The notes: generated from the sequence alone by a model not told the origin. Numbered from the stretch's first letter, positions 53,856-63,619 are shown. The stretch is DNA of 64,000 nucleotides from Chitiniphilus purpureus (GCF_025642115.1 NZ_CP106753.1:2193501-2257500); one strand, 5' to 3'. Numbers and translations: made by a program.

Positions 53856-54138
53856 GCCGCGCGGCCCTTGCTCTTCCTGGGTCGTTCCTCCCGGCGGGCG
53901 CCTGTTGCAATCGGTATGGCGCCTGCAGCTGGCGTCTGCCGCCTTGGCCTGCTATCACGTCGAGGGTGTTTCCCCTACGCCGACCGACGGTTCCATGCAA
54001 ATCCCATGAGGCATCGCTGTCAGGCCGGGGAAAACCCTAATGCCGATGGCGGCCCGGGCGGGGGATGCTCCGGCGGTCGGTCGGGTGTTCCACGACGTTG
54101 CGGGTCGTGCAGCCCGCTTGGAAAGACAGGGAGATCGC
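53856..54138 (+). other. Intergenic region before cstA
   Basis: About 280 bases with no gene or clear promoter that I can support. An open frame reaching upstream from cstA (from 54040) lacks start signals and family similarity. Confidence 0.4.
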
Positions 54139-56205
54139 ATGGGCAATCTGAAATCGGGACTGATCTGGCTGGTCGTGGCGCTGATCGGCGCATGGGCGTT
54201 CGCCATGCTGGCGCTCAGCCGTGGCGAGGCGGTCAACGCAGTGTGGCTGGTGCTCGCCGCGGTGGCCTGCTACAGCATCGCCTACCGCTTCTACAGCCGC
54301 TTTATCGCGGACAAGGTGTTCGAGCTGGACGACAGGCGGATGACGCCGGCTGAGCGCCGCAACGACGGGCTCGATTATGTGCCGACCCACCGTTGGGTGC
54401 TGTTCGGCCACCATTTCGCCGCAATCGCCGGCGCCGGACCACTGGTCGGGCCGGTACTGGCGGCGCAGATGGGCTATCTGCCCGGCACATTGTGGATCCT
54501 GGTCGGCGTGATGCTGGCCGGTGCGGTGCAGGATTTCCTGGTGCTGTTCATCTCCACGCGCCGCGACGGCCGCTCGCTGGGCGAGATGGCCAAGCAGGAG
54601 CTCGGGCCCGTCGCCGGCGTGATCGTGATGCTGGGCGCGCTGGGGGTGATGATCATCATCCTGTCGGCACTGGCGCTGGTGGTGGTCAAGGCGCTGGCCG
54701 AGAGCCCATGGGGCACCTTCACCATCGCGGCCACCATCCCGATCGCGCTCTTCATGGGCGTGTACATGCGCTATATCCGGCCGGGCCGCATCGGCGAGAT
54801 CTCGGTGATCGGCTTCGTGCTGATGATGCTGGCCATCGTCTACGGCGAGAACATTGCGCAGAGCCCGACCTGGGGGCCGTTCTTCACGCTCACCGGCCCG
54901 CAGCTGACCATCGTGCTGGTGATCTACGGTTTCGTCGCCTCGGTGCTGCCGGTGTGGCTGCTGCTGGCGCCACGCGACTATCTGTCCACCTTCCTCAAGA
55001 TCGGCGTCATCCTCGGCCTCGCGGTCGGCATCGTGTTCGCCGCGCCGGAACTGAAGATGCCGGCAGTGTCGCGCTTCATCGACGGCTCCGGCCCGGTGTT
55101 CGCGGGCAGCGTATTCCCATTCCTGTTCATCACCATCGCCTGCGGTGCGATCTCGGGCTTTCATGCGCTGGTGTCGTCCGGCACCACACCCAAGCTGGTC
55201 GAACGCGAAAGCCATACCCGCATGATCGGTTACGGCGGCATGCTGATGGAGTCGTTCGTCGCCATCATGGCGCTGATCTGCGCCAGCGTGCTCGATCCGG
55301 GGGTGTACTTCGCGCTCAATTCGCCAGCCGCGCTGATCGGCACCACCGTCGAATCGGCAGCCAGCACGATCAATGGCTGGGGGTTCGCCATCACCCCCGA
55401 TGCGCTGACGCAGATGGCGCGCGAGGTGGGCGAGCATTCCATCCTGTCCCGCGCGGGCGGCGCGCCCACCTTTGCCGTCGGCATGGCGCACATCATCTCT
55501 GAGATCTTCAACAGCCGCGCCATGATGGCGTTCTGGTACCACTTCGCCATCCTGTTCGAGGCACTGTTCATCCTGACCGCGGTCGATGCCGGCACCCGTG
55601 CCTGCCGCTTTATGGTGCAGGACCTGGTCGGCGTCGCGGTCCCTGGGCTTGGGCGCAGCCGCAGCTGGCTGGGCAACCTGTTCGGCACCACGGTGGCGGT
55701 GGCCGGCTGGGGCTACTTCGTCTACCAGGGTGTCACCGATCCGCTCGGTGGCATCAATACGCTGTGGCCACTGTTTGGCATCGGCAACCAGATGCTCGCG
55801 TCGATGGCGTTGCTGCTGGGGACCGTGGTGCTGTTCAAGATGAAGAAGGAGCGCTATGGCTGGGTGACGCTGCTGCCCACGGCCTGGTTGTTCGTCACCT
55901 CGATGACGGCGGGCTGGCAGAAGATCTTCCACGACAACCCGCGGATCGGCTTCCTGGCCATCGCCGACAAGTTCAACGCTGCTGCGGCACAAGGCACATT
56001 GCTCGCGCCGGCCAAGCACATCGAGGATATGCAACGCATCGCGTTCAACAACCAGGTGAATGCGGTGCTGTGCGGCTTTTTCATGCTGGTGGCGGTGGTG
56101 ATGCTGCTGGCAGCCTGCGTCGCCATCCGCCGCGCGCTGGCCGAGGCAGGGCCCACGGCACAGGAGGCGCCCATCCAATTGCGCGAGGCGACCGGCCATG
56201 CCTGA
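54139..56205 (+). CDS. cstA: CstA-family pyruvate/peptide transporter
   Basis: A 688-residue integral membrane protein with about 16-18 helices; E. coli CstA and BtsT are 701 and 716. The conserved family segments RRNDGLDYVPTHRWVLFGHH, FAAIAGAGPLVGPVLAAQMG, HALVSSGTTPKLVERE and a C-terminal WPLFGIGNQMLA are all present. Members import pyruvate or peptides when carbon is scarce. I chose the ATG at 54139 with AGGGAG seven bases upstream. Whether this one moves pyruvate cannot be told. It overlaps its small partner gene by eight bases. Confidence 0.93.
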   Translation: MGNLKSGLIWLVVALIGAWAFAMLALSRGEAVNAVWLVLAAVACYSIAYRFYSRFIADKVFELDDRRMTPAERRNDGLDYVPTHRWVLFGHHFAAIAGAGPLVGPVLAAQMGYLPGTLWILVGVMLAGAVQDFLVLFISTRRDGRSLGEMAKQELGPVAGVIVMLGALGVMIIILSALALVVVKALAESPWGTFTIAATIPIALFMGVYMRYIRPGRIGEISVIGFVLMMLAIVYGENIAQSPTWGPFFTLTGPQLTIVLVIYGFVASVLPVWLLLAPRDYLSTFLKIGVILGLAVGIVFAAPELKMPAVSRFIDGSGPVFAGSVFPFLFITIACGAISGFHALVSSGTTPKLVERESHTRMIGYGGMLMESFVAIMALICASVLDPGVYFALNSPAALIGTTVESAASTINGWGFAITPDALTQMAREVGEHSILSRAGGAPTFAVGMAHIISEIFNSRAMMAFWYHFAILFEALFILTAVDAGTRACRFMVQDLVGVAVPGLGRSRSWLGNLFGTTVAVAGWGYFVYQGVTDPLGGINTLWPLFGIGNQMLASMALLLGTVVLFKMKKERYGWVTLLPTAWLFVTSMTAGWQKIFHDNPRIGFLAIADKFNAAAAQGTLLAPAKHIEDMQRIAFNNQVNAVLCGFFMLVAVVMLLAACVAIRRALAEAGPTAQEAPIQLREATGHA

Positions 56206-56566
56206 GCTGATCATCCCCGGCAGGGCAGGGGGCACGCCGACGGAGCCCGACACGGATGAAGCCTACGCCCGCTATCTGGCCGGGCACGCGGCGCGGCATG
56301 AACCGGGGCTGCCGATGAGCCGCGGTGCGTTCGAGCGCTACAGCCTTGGCGCCGACTGGCTGGGGGGGCTCAAGGATGCGGCGAAGAAGCTGGTGCAGAC
56401 CTGCCGGCTGATGGTGGGCATCCACGACTACGAGTACTACCTTGCGCATATGCAGGCCCGCCATCCTGACGCGGTGCCGCTGAGCCGGGAAGCGTTTTAC
56501 CGCCATTGCCTGGAAGCACGCTTTCCAGGTGCGGATGCACCCGCCGGGGCGCGTTGTCCCTGTTGA
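56198..56566 (+). CDS. YbdD/YjiX family protein with duplicated motif
   Basis: A 122-residue protein. Its C-terminal 70 residues match YbdD/YjiX (DUF466), the small partner encoded after cstA and btsT: LVQTCRLMVGIHDYEYYLAH and RHPDAVPLSREAFYRH. The usual protein has about 65 residues; here a 50-residue N-terminal extension repeats the same pattern (YARYLAGHAARHE..LPMSRGAFERYSL). Internal duplication is therefore likely. The start overlaps cstA by eight bases. The protein probably acts with the transporter; its mechanism is unknown. Confidence 0.82.
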   Translation: MPELIIPGRAGGTPTEPDTDEAYARYLAGHAARHEPGLPMSRGAFERYSLGADWLGGLKDAAKKLVQTCRLMVGIHDYEYYLAHMQARHPDAVPLSREAFYRHCLEARFPGADAPAGARCPC

Positions 56567-56784
56567 CCCGACGAGGGTGGGGGCATGCGCAGCACGATGG
56601 TGCCGGTCCAAGCGGGTGCCCACCGGAATGCAAGGTGCGGGACAGGCACGCAGCGGCCTGATGCCGCAGCCGGAACCCTGCGAGTACGCGTGGCGGGGCC
56701 AGGGCGAGCGCAGCCGACGGCAATCACCCGGATGGGGGTTTGTCTGCGGTGCGGGGCAGCCGTGTCGGGCGGCCGCTAGACCAG

Positions 56785-56810
56785 CGGCCATCCGACGGGT
56801 GGCCGTTTTT
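56785..56810 (+). terminator. Intrinsic terminator after the cstA unit
   Basis: A 9-bp stem with one G-U pair (CGGCCATCC / GGGTGGCCG), a 3-base loop and five T residues. It lies about 220 bases after the YbdD-like gene. Confidence 0.7.
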
Positions 56811-57009
56811 ATGCCTTGATTGCGCAAAACGGGGGGGTGTACGGCAAAGGCATCGCGCTTGAACTAAGGTTTGCGCTCGGCGCGGCAGGGCCAGTGCTAA
56901 GGCCGGTGCCAGTCAGGGCGGATGCAAGGGTGGAAGGGGCTTACGGCGATGGCGCGATCAGGTGGCAATGGCAGACAGCGTCAGGATTTACGGCGGCGGG
57001 TGTTTGCAT

Positions 57010-57027
57010 TTAGACTGTACCGTCTAA
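57010..57027 (+). promoter_or_regulatory. Probable TetR operator
   Basis: A perfect inverted repeat TTAGAC-N6-GTCTAA lies 26 bases before the tetR start codon. TTTGCA upstream and TAATCT overlapping the right arm could be the -35 and -10, so the repeat would sit over the promoter. This is a usual layout for autorepression by TetR/AcrR regulators. Confidence 0.7.
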
Positions 57028-57052
57028 TCTACTCCGCCCTTTCGACTCGGCC

Positions 57053-57685
57053 ATGTCTTCAGCTCCGCCTTGCCCTACCGACTGCGCTGCGCGGGTACTC
57101 GATGCCGCGCTCGAAGTGTTCCGTGAATACGGTTACCGCAGCAGCATCGATGCCGTGGCGGCGCGGGCCCAGGTGGCGCGGCAGACGATCTACAACCATT
57201 TCGGCAACAAGGAGACGTTGTTCTGCACTGCGTTGACCCGTGCCGTGCAGGAGGTATTCAGCACCCTTGGCACAGGTGACGGCGATTGCCGCGAACGCCT
57301 GGTCCGCTTTGGCCTGACCTTCCGCCAGCGCGTGCTCTCGCCCGAGTCGATCAATATGCACAAGGTGATGGTGAGCGAGTCCGGGCGTTTTCCGGAACTG
57401 GCGCAGAGCCTCTACCAGAGTTGTTACGTCTACAGCCGCACGCAGATGGCGGACCTGTTGCAATGCGCCATGCAGCAAGGCGTGCTGCGGCAGGATGACC
57501 CGATGGAGGCGGCCAACATCCTGATCGACATGTTGATCAGCCACGATCACACCTTGCTGGTGTTCGGCGGCGGTCCGCTCGATCCACAACAGGAACTCGA
57601 TAAGGTGAACCGGGCGCTGGAGCTGTTCCTGCGCCTGTATGCCTTGCCGGCGGCGCCCGCCACGACGGATGCCGCATCCCAATAA
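57053..57685 (+). CDS. TetR/AcrR family repressor of the RND pump
   Basis: A 210-residue regulator. The N-terminal helix-turn-helix (about residues 8-58) includes VLDAALEVFREYGYRSSIDAV and ARQTIYNHFGNKETLF, and a TetR C-terminal AefR-like ligand domain follows. Unlike acrR, which is divergent from acrAB, it is the first gene of the same transcript as the pump. The inverted repeat just upstream suggests that it represses itself and the pump together. Ligand unknown. Confidence 0.92.
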   Translation: MSSAPPCPTDCAARVLDAALEVFREYGYRSSIDAVAARAQVARQTIYNHFGNKETLFCTALTRAVQEVFSTLGTGDGDCRERLVRFGLTFRQRVLSPESINMHKVMVSESGRFPELAQSLYQSCYVYSRTQMADLLQCAMQQGVLRQDDPMEAANILIDMLISHDHTLLVFGGGPLDPQQELDKVNRALELFLRLYALPAAPATTDAASQ

Positions 57686-57731
57686 ATAACAAACAAAAGC
57701 TGTTCCCAGAATCCCGAACAAAGGAGAAATC

Positions 57732-58919
57732 ATGTCGCATCCCCATTTCGGAAGGCTCACCCTGGCGGCCGCCATCGTGCTGGCGCTGTCTGCCTGCAGC
57801 AAGGGCGATCAGCAGGCCGGTGGGCCCGGCGGCGGCCAGATGCCGCCGGCCGAGGTCGTCGTCGCCACTGCCCGCTCGGGCGATGTGGCGGTCACGCGTG
57901 ACCTGACCGGGCGCGTGCTGGCCTACCGCACTGCCGAGGTCTGCGCACGGGTCGAGGGCATCCTCGAAAAGCGCCTGTTCACCGAAGGCGGCGAGGTCCG
58001 TGCCGGGCAGACGTTGTTCCAGATCGACCGGGACATGCTTGAGGCGGCGGCGGCGGCGGCGCGTGCCAACCTCGCCAAGGCCAACGCCAATGTCGCGATC
58101 GCGCGGCAGACCGCCGAGCGCTATCGCGCGCTGATCAACGATCAGGGCGTCTCGCGGCAGGAGCTGGACCAGGCCGAGGCCGGGCTCAAGGAGGCACAGG
58201 CGAATGTTGCCAATGCGCAGGCCACGCTCAAGCAGGCGCAGATCGACCTGGGCCACGCGCTGGTGACCGCCCCCATCTCCGGCCGCATCGGCCGCGCCTT
58301 CGTCACCGAAGGCGCGCTCGTCGGCAAGGGCGAGGCGACCCATCTGGCCACCATCGAGCAGCTCGACCCGATCTATGTGGACTTCACCCAGTCCGGCGCG
58401 GACATGCTGCGGCTGAAGAAGTCCATCCTCGAAGGCAAGATGAAGGCCACCGACCTGCCGGTCGAGATCGTGCTCGAAGACGGCAGCGTCTACCCGCTCA
58501 AGGGTGAGCTCAAGTTCGCCGAGCAGACCGTCGACCCCAGCACCGGCGCTGTCACGCTGCGTGCGCAGTTCGCCAATCCCGACCGGCTCTTGCTGCCCGG
58601 CATGTTCGCCACCGTGCGCTTTGCGCAAGGGGCGGTGGGCGGCGCGGTCAAGGTGCCGCAGCGTGCGGTGATGGCCAATCCGCAGGGGCAGTTCGTCTAC
58701 GTGGTCGGCGCCGACAAGAAGGTCACCGTGCGCCCGGTGAAGACCGGTGGTTTCTCGGGTCAGGACTGGGTCATCACCAGCGGCCTGAAGAACGGTGAAA
58801 AGGTCATTGTCGACGGGCTGCAGAAGGTCGCGCCCGGTGCACCGGTCAACCCGGTCGACGAGGGCGCCAAGGCGGCACCGCAGGCCCAGAAGGCCCCGGC
58901 GCCTGCCCAGCAGCAATAA
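57732..58919 (+). CDS. RND efflux periplasmic adaptor subunit (AcrA/MexA family)
   Basis: A 395-residue membrane-fusion lipoprotein. The lipobox is LSAC with the lipidated C22. It has an N-terminal lipoyl/barrel-sandwich half (GRVLAYRTAEVCARVEGIL), a long alpha-hairpin (about 95-170), then LGHALVTAPISGRIGRAFV and the beta-barrel and membrane-proximal domains. It joins the inner-membrane pump to the outer-membrane channel. AAAGGAG precedes the ATG; the pump gene follows after 15 bases. Confidence 0.95.
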   Translation: MSHPHFGRLTLAAAIVLALSACSKGDQQAGGPGGGQMPPAEVVVATARSGDVAVTRDLTGRVLAYRTAEVCARVEGILEKRLFTEGGEVRAGQTLFQIDRDMLEAAAAAARANLAKANANVAIARQTAERYRALINDQGVSRQELDQAEAGLKEAQANVANAQATLKQAQIDLGHALVTAPISGRIGRAFVTEGALVGKGEATHLATIEQLDPIYVDFTQSGADMLRLKKSILEGKMKATDLPVEIVLEDGSVYPLKGELKFAEQTVDPSTGAVTLRAQFANPDRLLLPGMFATVRFAQGAVGGAVKVPQRAVMANPQGQFVYVVGADKKVTVRPVKTGGFSGQDWVITSGLKNGEKVIVDGLQKVAPGAPVNPVDEGAKAAPQAQKAPAPAQQQ

Positions 58920-58934
58920 GGGGAGCGCACACGC

Positions 58935-61900
58935 ATGTTAGCCCGTTTCTTTATCGATCGACCCATCTTCGCGTGGGTGATCGCCATCATCATCGTGCTC
59001 GCCGGCCTCCTGGCGATGCGCAGCCTGCCGATCGCGCAGTATCCCGAGGTCGCCCCGCCGGGGCTGTCCATCACCACGTCCTACCCCGGCGCCAGCGCCA
59101 AGGTGGTCGAGGAGACGGTCACCTCGCTGATCGAACAGGAGATGAACGGCATCGAAAATCTGTTGTACATGTCGTCGGAGAGCGATAGCGCCGGCAACAT
59201 GACCATCCTCTTGACCTTCCGTACCGGCACCAACCTCGACATCGCCTCGGTCGACGCGCAGAACCGGGTCAAGCGGGTCGAGGTGCGCCTGCCCGAGGAA
59301 GTGCGTCGGCAGGGGGTGCAGGTGCTCAAGTCGCGCGACAACTACCTGCTGTTCCTGACGCTGTTCTCGCCCGATGGCAGCTATGACGAGGTGGCGCTGG
59401 GCAGCTATGTCAACGCCAACATCATCGATGCGCTGCGGCGCGTGCCGGGTGTGGGCGAGGCGCAGCTGTTCGGTTCGGAATACGCCATGCGCATCTGGCT
59501 CGATCCGGCCAAGCTTGCCGGCTTCAGGATGGGGCCGGGCGAGGCGCTGGCGGCGGTGCGCGCACAGAACGTGCAGCTGGCCACCGGTGAGATCGGCGCG
59601 TTGCCGGCATCCAAGAACCAGCAGTTCACCGCCACCGTGGTGACGCAGGGCCGCTTCGTCACGCCCGAGGAGTTCGGCAACATCGTGCTGCGCGAAGGCG
59701 CGAACGGCGCGCTGGTGCGGCTCAAGGACGTGGCCAGGGTGGAGCTGGGCGCCGCGAGCTACGACGTGAGCGCGCGCCTGAACGGCAAGCCCATTGCCGC
59801 GATCGGGATCAAGCTCTCGCCCGATGGCAACGCGGTACAGACCTCGCAGGCGATCCGCGCCAGGATGGCCGAGCTGGCGAAGTACTTTCCCAAGGGCGTG
59901 AGCTGGGAGCTGCCGTACGACACCTCCAAGTTCGTCGACATCTCGATCAAGGAAGTGCTCAAGACGCTGGCCGAGGCGATCGCGCTGGTGTTCGTCGTGA
60001 TGTATCTGTTCCTTGGCAACCTGCGTGCCACGCTGATCCCGACCATCGTGGTGCCGATCGCGCTCACCGGCGCCTTGCTCGGCCTGTACCTCTTTGGCTA
60101 CTCGATCAACGTGCTGACCATGTTCGCCATGGTGCTGGCCATCGGTATCCTGGTGGACGATGCCATCGTGGTGATCGAGAACGTCGAGCGCATCATGAGC
60201 GAGGAGGGCCTCGCGCCGCGCGAAGCCACGCAGAAGGCGATGGGCCAGATCGTCGGCGCCATCATCGCGATCACGCTGGTGCTGACGGCGGTGTTCATCC
60301 CGATGGCGTTCTTCTCCGGCTCGGTCGGCGCCATCTACCGCCAGTTCTCGGTCACGCTGGTGCTGACCATGTTCTTCTCGGCGCTGATGGCGCTGACGCT
60401 CACCCCGGCGCTGTGCGCAACGCTGCTCAAGCCGGTGAAGAAGGGCGAGGATGGGCATGGTTCCAAGGGTTTCTTCGGTTGGTTCAACCGCAAGTTCCTC
60501 GCCACCACGGATGGTTACCGGAACTGGGTGGCACGCATCCTGCGCCGCAGTGGCCTTGCGCTGCTGTTCTTCGCGCTGCTGCTGGCGGTGACCGGCTGGC
60601 TGTTCGCCCGGCTGCCAAGCTCGTTCCTGCCTGAAGAGGACCAGGGCTACTTCATCAACGTGGTGCAACTGCCGGCCGGCGCCACCCGCGAGCGCACGCT
60701 GCAGGTGGTCGAACAGGTGGAAAAGCACTTCATGTCGCAGCCCGGGGTCGACCGCGTGGTCTCGGTGGTGGGCTTCTCGTTCTTCGGCCGCGGCCAGAAT
60801 GCGGCGCTCGCGTTCGTCACCCTCAAGGACTGGGACGAGCGCACCACCGACGAAACCCAGCTCGATTCGCTGGTCGGCATGGCCAACATGGCGCTGTTCC
60901 AGATCAAGCAGGCGTTCATCTTCTCGACCAACGTGCCGCCGATCCCGGAACTGGCATCGGTCGGGGGCTTTGACTTCCGGCTGCAGGACCGGGCTGGTCT
61001 TGGGCGCGAGCAGTTGCTGAACGCGCGCAACATGCTGCTGGGCATGGCGGGCCAGAACCCCAATCTGGCCGGGGTGCGCCCTGAAGGCCAGGAGCCGGGA
61101 CCGCAGGTCTACCTGGAGGTGAACAAGGTCAAGGCGAGCCAGCTGGGCGTTGACATGAACGAGCTGAACGACACCCTCGCCGTCGCGCTGGGTTCGGCCT
61201 ACGCGAACGACTTCGTGCGCGAAGGCCGGGTGCTGCGGGTGCTGATGCAGGCATCGCCAGACGCACGCATCCAGCCGGAGGACCTGTTGAAGCTGCAGCT
61301 CAAGACGCGTGAAGGCAAGCTGGTGCCGCTGTCCGAGGTGGCCACCACGCAATGGATCGTCGGCGACGCCAAGCTGGACCGCTACAACGGTCTGCCGGCC
61401 TACAAGATCGCCGGCAGCGCGGCGCCGGGCAAGAGCTCGGGCGATGCGATGGACGCGATGGAGGAGATGGCCACCAAGCTGCCGCCGGGTGTGGGTTTCG
61501 AGTGGTCCGGCACCTCGTATGAGGAACGGCTCTCGGGTGAGCAGGCGCCCGCGTTGTTCGCGCTGTCCATCCTGGTGGTGTTCCTGTGCCTGGCTGCGCT
61601 CTACGAGAGTTGGTCGATCCCGTTCGCCGTGTTGTGGGTGGTGCCGCTGGGGATCTTCGGTGCGGTGCTGGCGATGACGCTGCGAGGGCTGCCCAACGAC
61701 GTGTACTTCAAGGTCGGCCTGATTGCCATCATCGGCCTGTCAGCGAAGAACGCCATCCTGATCATCGAGTTCGCCCGCGAGATGCAGCGGCATGGCATGA
61801 ACGCCGTCGATGCCACGCTGGAAGCCTGCCGGCTGCGCTTCCGTCCGATCCTGATGACCTCGATCGCCTTCATCGCCGGCGTGATGCCGCTGGCGATCAG

Positions 61901-62084
61901 TTCGGGCGCGGGTTCAGCCAGTCGCCACGCGCTGGGCACCGGCGTGATCGGCGGCATGATTGCCGCCACCGTGCTCGCCGTGTTCCTGGTTCCGGTGTTC
62001 TTCGTGGTGGTCCGGCGCTTCTTCCCGGACAAGGGTGCGTCGACGTATGGCGTCGATACGCAACCGGCCAACGATCATCGATGA
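58935..62084 (+). CDS. RND multidrug efflux permease (AcrB/MexB, HAE1 family)
   Basis: A 1049-residue proton-driven pump with the standard 12 helices and two large periplasmic loops. It begins MLARFFIDRPIFAWVIAI. GILVDDAIVVIENVERIM in helix 4 carries the two proton-relay aspartates, and LSAKNAILIIEFA in helix 10 carries the partnering lysine. The length equals AcrB. Substrates are likely hydrophobic drugs or biocides but cannot be read from sequence. Confidence 0.96.
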   Translation: MLARFFIDRPIFAWVIAIIIVLAGLLAMRSLPIAQYPEVAPPGLSITTSYPGASAKVVEETVTSLIEQEMNGIENLLYMSSESDSAGNMTILLTFRTGTNLDIASVDAQNRVKRVEVRLPEEVRRQGVQVLKSRDNYLLFLTLFSPDGSYDEVALGSYVNANIIDALRRVPGVGEAQLFGSEYAMRIWLDPAKLAGFRMGPGEALAAVRAQNVQLATGEIGALPASKNQQFTATVVTQGRFVTPEEFGNIVLREGANGALVRLKDVARVELGAASYDVSARLNGKPIAAIGIKLSPDGNAVQTSQAIRARMAELAKYFPKGVSWELPYDTSKFVDISIKEVLKTLAEAIALVFVVMYLFLGNLRATLIPTIVVPIALTGALLGLYLFGYSINVLTMFAMVLAIGILVDDAIVVIENVERIMSEEGLAPREATQKAMGQIVGAIIAITLVLTAVFIPMAFFSGSVGAIYRQFSVTLVLTMFFSALMALTLTPALCATLLKPVKKGEDGHGSKGFFGWFNRKFLATTDGYRNWVARILRRSGLALLFFALLLAVTGWLFARLPSSFLPEEDQGYFINVVQLPAGATRERTLQVVEQVEKHFMSQPGVDRVVSVVGFSFFGRGQNAALAFVTLKDWDERTTDETQLDSLVGMANMALFQIKQAFIFSTNVPPIPELASVGGFDFRLQDRAGLGREQLLNARNMLLGMAGQNPNLAGVRPEGQEPGPQVYLEVNKVKASQLGVDMNELNDTLAVALGSAYANDFVREGRVLRVLMQASPDARIQPEDLLKLQLKTREGKLVPLSEVATTQWIVGDAKLDRYNGLPAYKIAGSAAPGKSSGDAMDAMEEMATKLPPGVGFEWSGTSYEERLSGEQAPALFALSILVVFLCLAALYESWSIPFAVLWVVPLGIFGAVLAMTLRGLPNDVYFKVGLIAIIGLSAKNAILIIEFAREMQRHGMNAVDATLEACRLRFRPILMTSIAFIAGVMPLAISSGAGSASRHALGTGVIGGMIAATVLAVFLVPVFFVVVRRFFPDKGASTYGVDTQPANDHR

Positions 62085-62148
62085 ATCCGGCGCGCCGGCT
62101 GGGGCCGATATTGCGGCCCCGGCCGGCGGCGCACTAAAAGGAATAGCC

Positions 62149-63546
62149 ATGCAGCAACGCATTTTCATGTTATTGCCCATCGCCGCACTGCTCGGTGCAT
62201 GCTCGATGGCCCCGAAGTATGAGCGCCCGCCGCTGCCGGTACCCGGGCAGGTCGGCAGCGGTGCCGAGGCGGCCGCGGCGAGCGTGCCGGGCTGGCAGGA
62301 CTACTTTGCCGATCCGTCGCTCCGGACCTTGATTGAGCAGGCGCTCGAGAACAATCGCGACCTGCGCATCGCCGTGGCCCGCATCGAAGAGGCGCGGGCC
62401 CTCTACGGCGTGACGCGGGCCGACCGGTTGCCCACGCTCGCCGCCGGCGCCGGCATGCAGGCCGGCCGCACCCCGGGCACGTTGACGCCGGATGGCACGG
62501 CCCAGACCAGCCGCCGTTACGATGTCAACCTGGGCATCACCGCATTCGAAGTCGATTTCTGGGGGCGGGTGAAGAGCCTGTCCGATGCGGCACGCAACCA
62601 GTATCTGGCGACTGAGGAGGCGCAGCGCGCGATGCGTGCCACGCTGATCGCCGACGTGGCCAACGCGTACTGGAACGCCCGGGCGTTCGACGAGCGCGCC
62701 GAACTGGCGGGCAAGACCGCAAAAAGCCTGGAGGAAAGCGCCAAGGTGATCGACCGGCGCCTGGACGCGGGGCTGGCCAACCGGCTGGACGCCCTACAGG
62801 CGGGCGTCGCGGTCGACGAGGCCCGTGTCAGCCAGGCCGACCTGGAGCGCCAGGCCCGCAATGCCCGTAATGCGCTGCAGGTGCTGACCGGTGCGCCGGC
62901 GATGCTGCCGGCCGCCGCTGCCTCCCTGGTCACGACGCTGCCGCAGACGCGGGTGCCGGACGGATTGTCCTCGACGGTGCTGCTCGACCGGCCGGACGTG
63001 CGTCAGGCCGAGTATGCGCTCCAGGCCGCCAACGCCAACATCGGCGCCGCCCGCGCCGCGTTCTTCCCGCGGGTGACGCTGACCGGCAGCGCCGGCACGG
63101 CCGGCGCACAGCTGTCCGACCTGTTCGACGGCGGCAGCCGTGCCTGGAGCTTCGTGCCGCAGATCTCGCTGCCGATCTTCGACGCCGGGCGCAACCGCGC
63201 CAACCTTGATCTGGCCGAGGCACGCAAGGTGATCGCGGTGGCCGAATACGAGCGTGCCGTGCAGGTGGCGTTCCGCGAGGTGGCCAACGTGCTTTCGGAC
63301 CAGCAGGGCCTGCAGGAATACATGGTGGCCCAGGAGCGGGTGGTCGCCCGACAGGGCGAGCGACTGAAGGCGGCGCAGGCACGCTACGACGCCGGCCTGG
63401 TTGGCTATCTGGACGTGCTCGAAGCGCAGCGTGCGCAACTTGCGGCGCAGCAGAGCCTGATCGATGCGGCGCGGGCGCGGCTGGCGGTGACCGCCGAAGC
63501 GTTCAAGGCGCTCGGTGGCGACGAGCCGCCGCGTAACGACAACTGA
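62149..63546 (+). CDS. Outer-membrane efflux channel lipoprotein (OprM/NodT family)
   Basis: A 465-residue TolC-like protein. The signal peptide ends in the lipobox LGAC (C18), followed by MAPKYERPPLPVP. Two repeats each hold the outer-membrane-factor helices: RIAVARIEEARALYGV with YDVNLGITAFEVDFWGRV, and NIGAARAAFFPRVTLTGSAG with SFVPQISLPIFDAGRNRAN. The ATG at 62149 is preceded by AAAAGGAA; the longer frame upstream is within the pump gene. It completes the tripartite system. Confidence 0.95.
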   Translation: MQQRIFMLLPIAALLGACSMAPKYERPPLPVPGQVGSGAEAAAASVPGWQDYFADPSLRTLIEQALENNRDLRIAVARIEEARALYGVTRADRLPTLAAGAGMQAGRTPGTLTPDGTAQTSRRYDVNLGITAFEVDFWGRVKSLSDAARNQYLATEEAQRAMRATLIADVANAYWNARAFDERAELAGKTAKSLEESAKVIDRRLDAGLANRLDALQAGVAVDEARVSQADLERQARNARNALQVLTGAPAMLPAAAASLVTTLPQTRVPDGLSSTVLLDRPDVRQAEYALQAANANIGAARAAFFPRVTLTGSAGTAGAQLSDLFDGGSRAWSFVPQISLPIFDAGRNRANLDLAEARKVIAVAEYERAVQVAFREVANVLSDQQGLQEYMVAQERVVARQGERLKAAQARYDAGLVGYLDVLEAQRAQLAAQQSLIDAARARLAVTAEAFKALGGDEPPRNDN

Positions 63547-63588
63547 CCCGCGACGGGCCCGGATCGCCTGCATCCGGCCCGAAGCACC

Positions 63589-63619
63589 ACGGCGCCCTGG
63601 CTTGCCGCCACGGCGCCGT
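63589..63619 (+). terminator. Hairpin after the RND operon
   Basis: An 8-bp stem (ACGGCGCC / GGCGCCGT) with a 15-base loop starts 42 bases after the channel gene and is followed by TTCCGTTT. It lies between convergent genes and may serve both; the T-tract is weak. Confidence 0.4.

Larger units (their letters stand above)
56567..57052. other. Intergenic region between the cstA unit and the tetR-RND operon
   Basis: No gene is supported. It contains a terminator hairpin (56785-56810) and, near its right end, the operator of the TetR gene. The stretch 56567-56780 is GC-rich with short overlapping open frames on both strands that lack any recognised domain. Confidence 0.5.

Noticed and set aside
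54037..56253. A 738-codon minus-strand open frame
   Set aside because: Antisense to cstA, with a composition (Asp/His/Arg/Gln) typical of mirrored GC-rich coding sequence.
58938..61352. An 804-codon minus-strand open frame
   Set aside because: Antisense to the RND pump gene; no domain.
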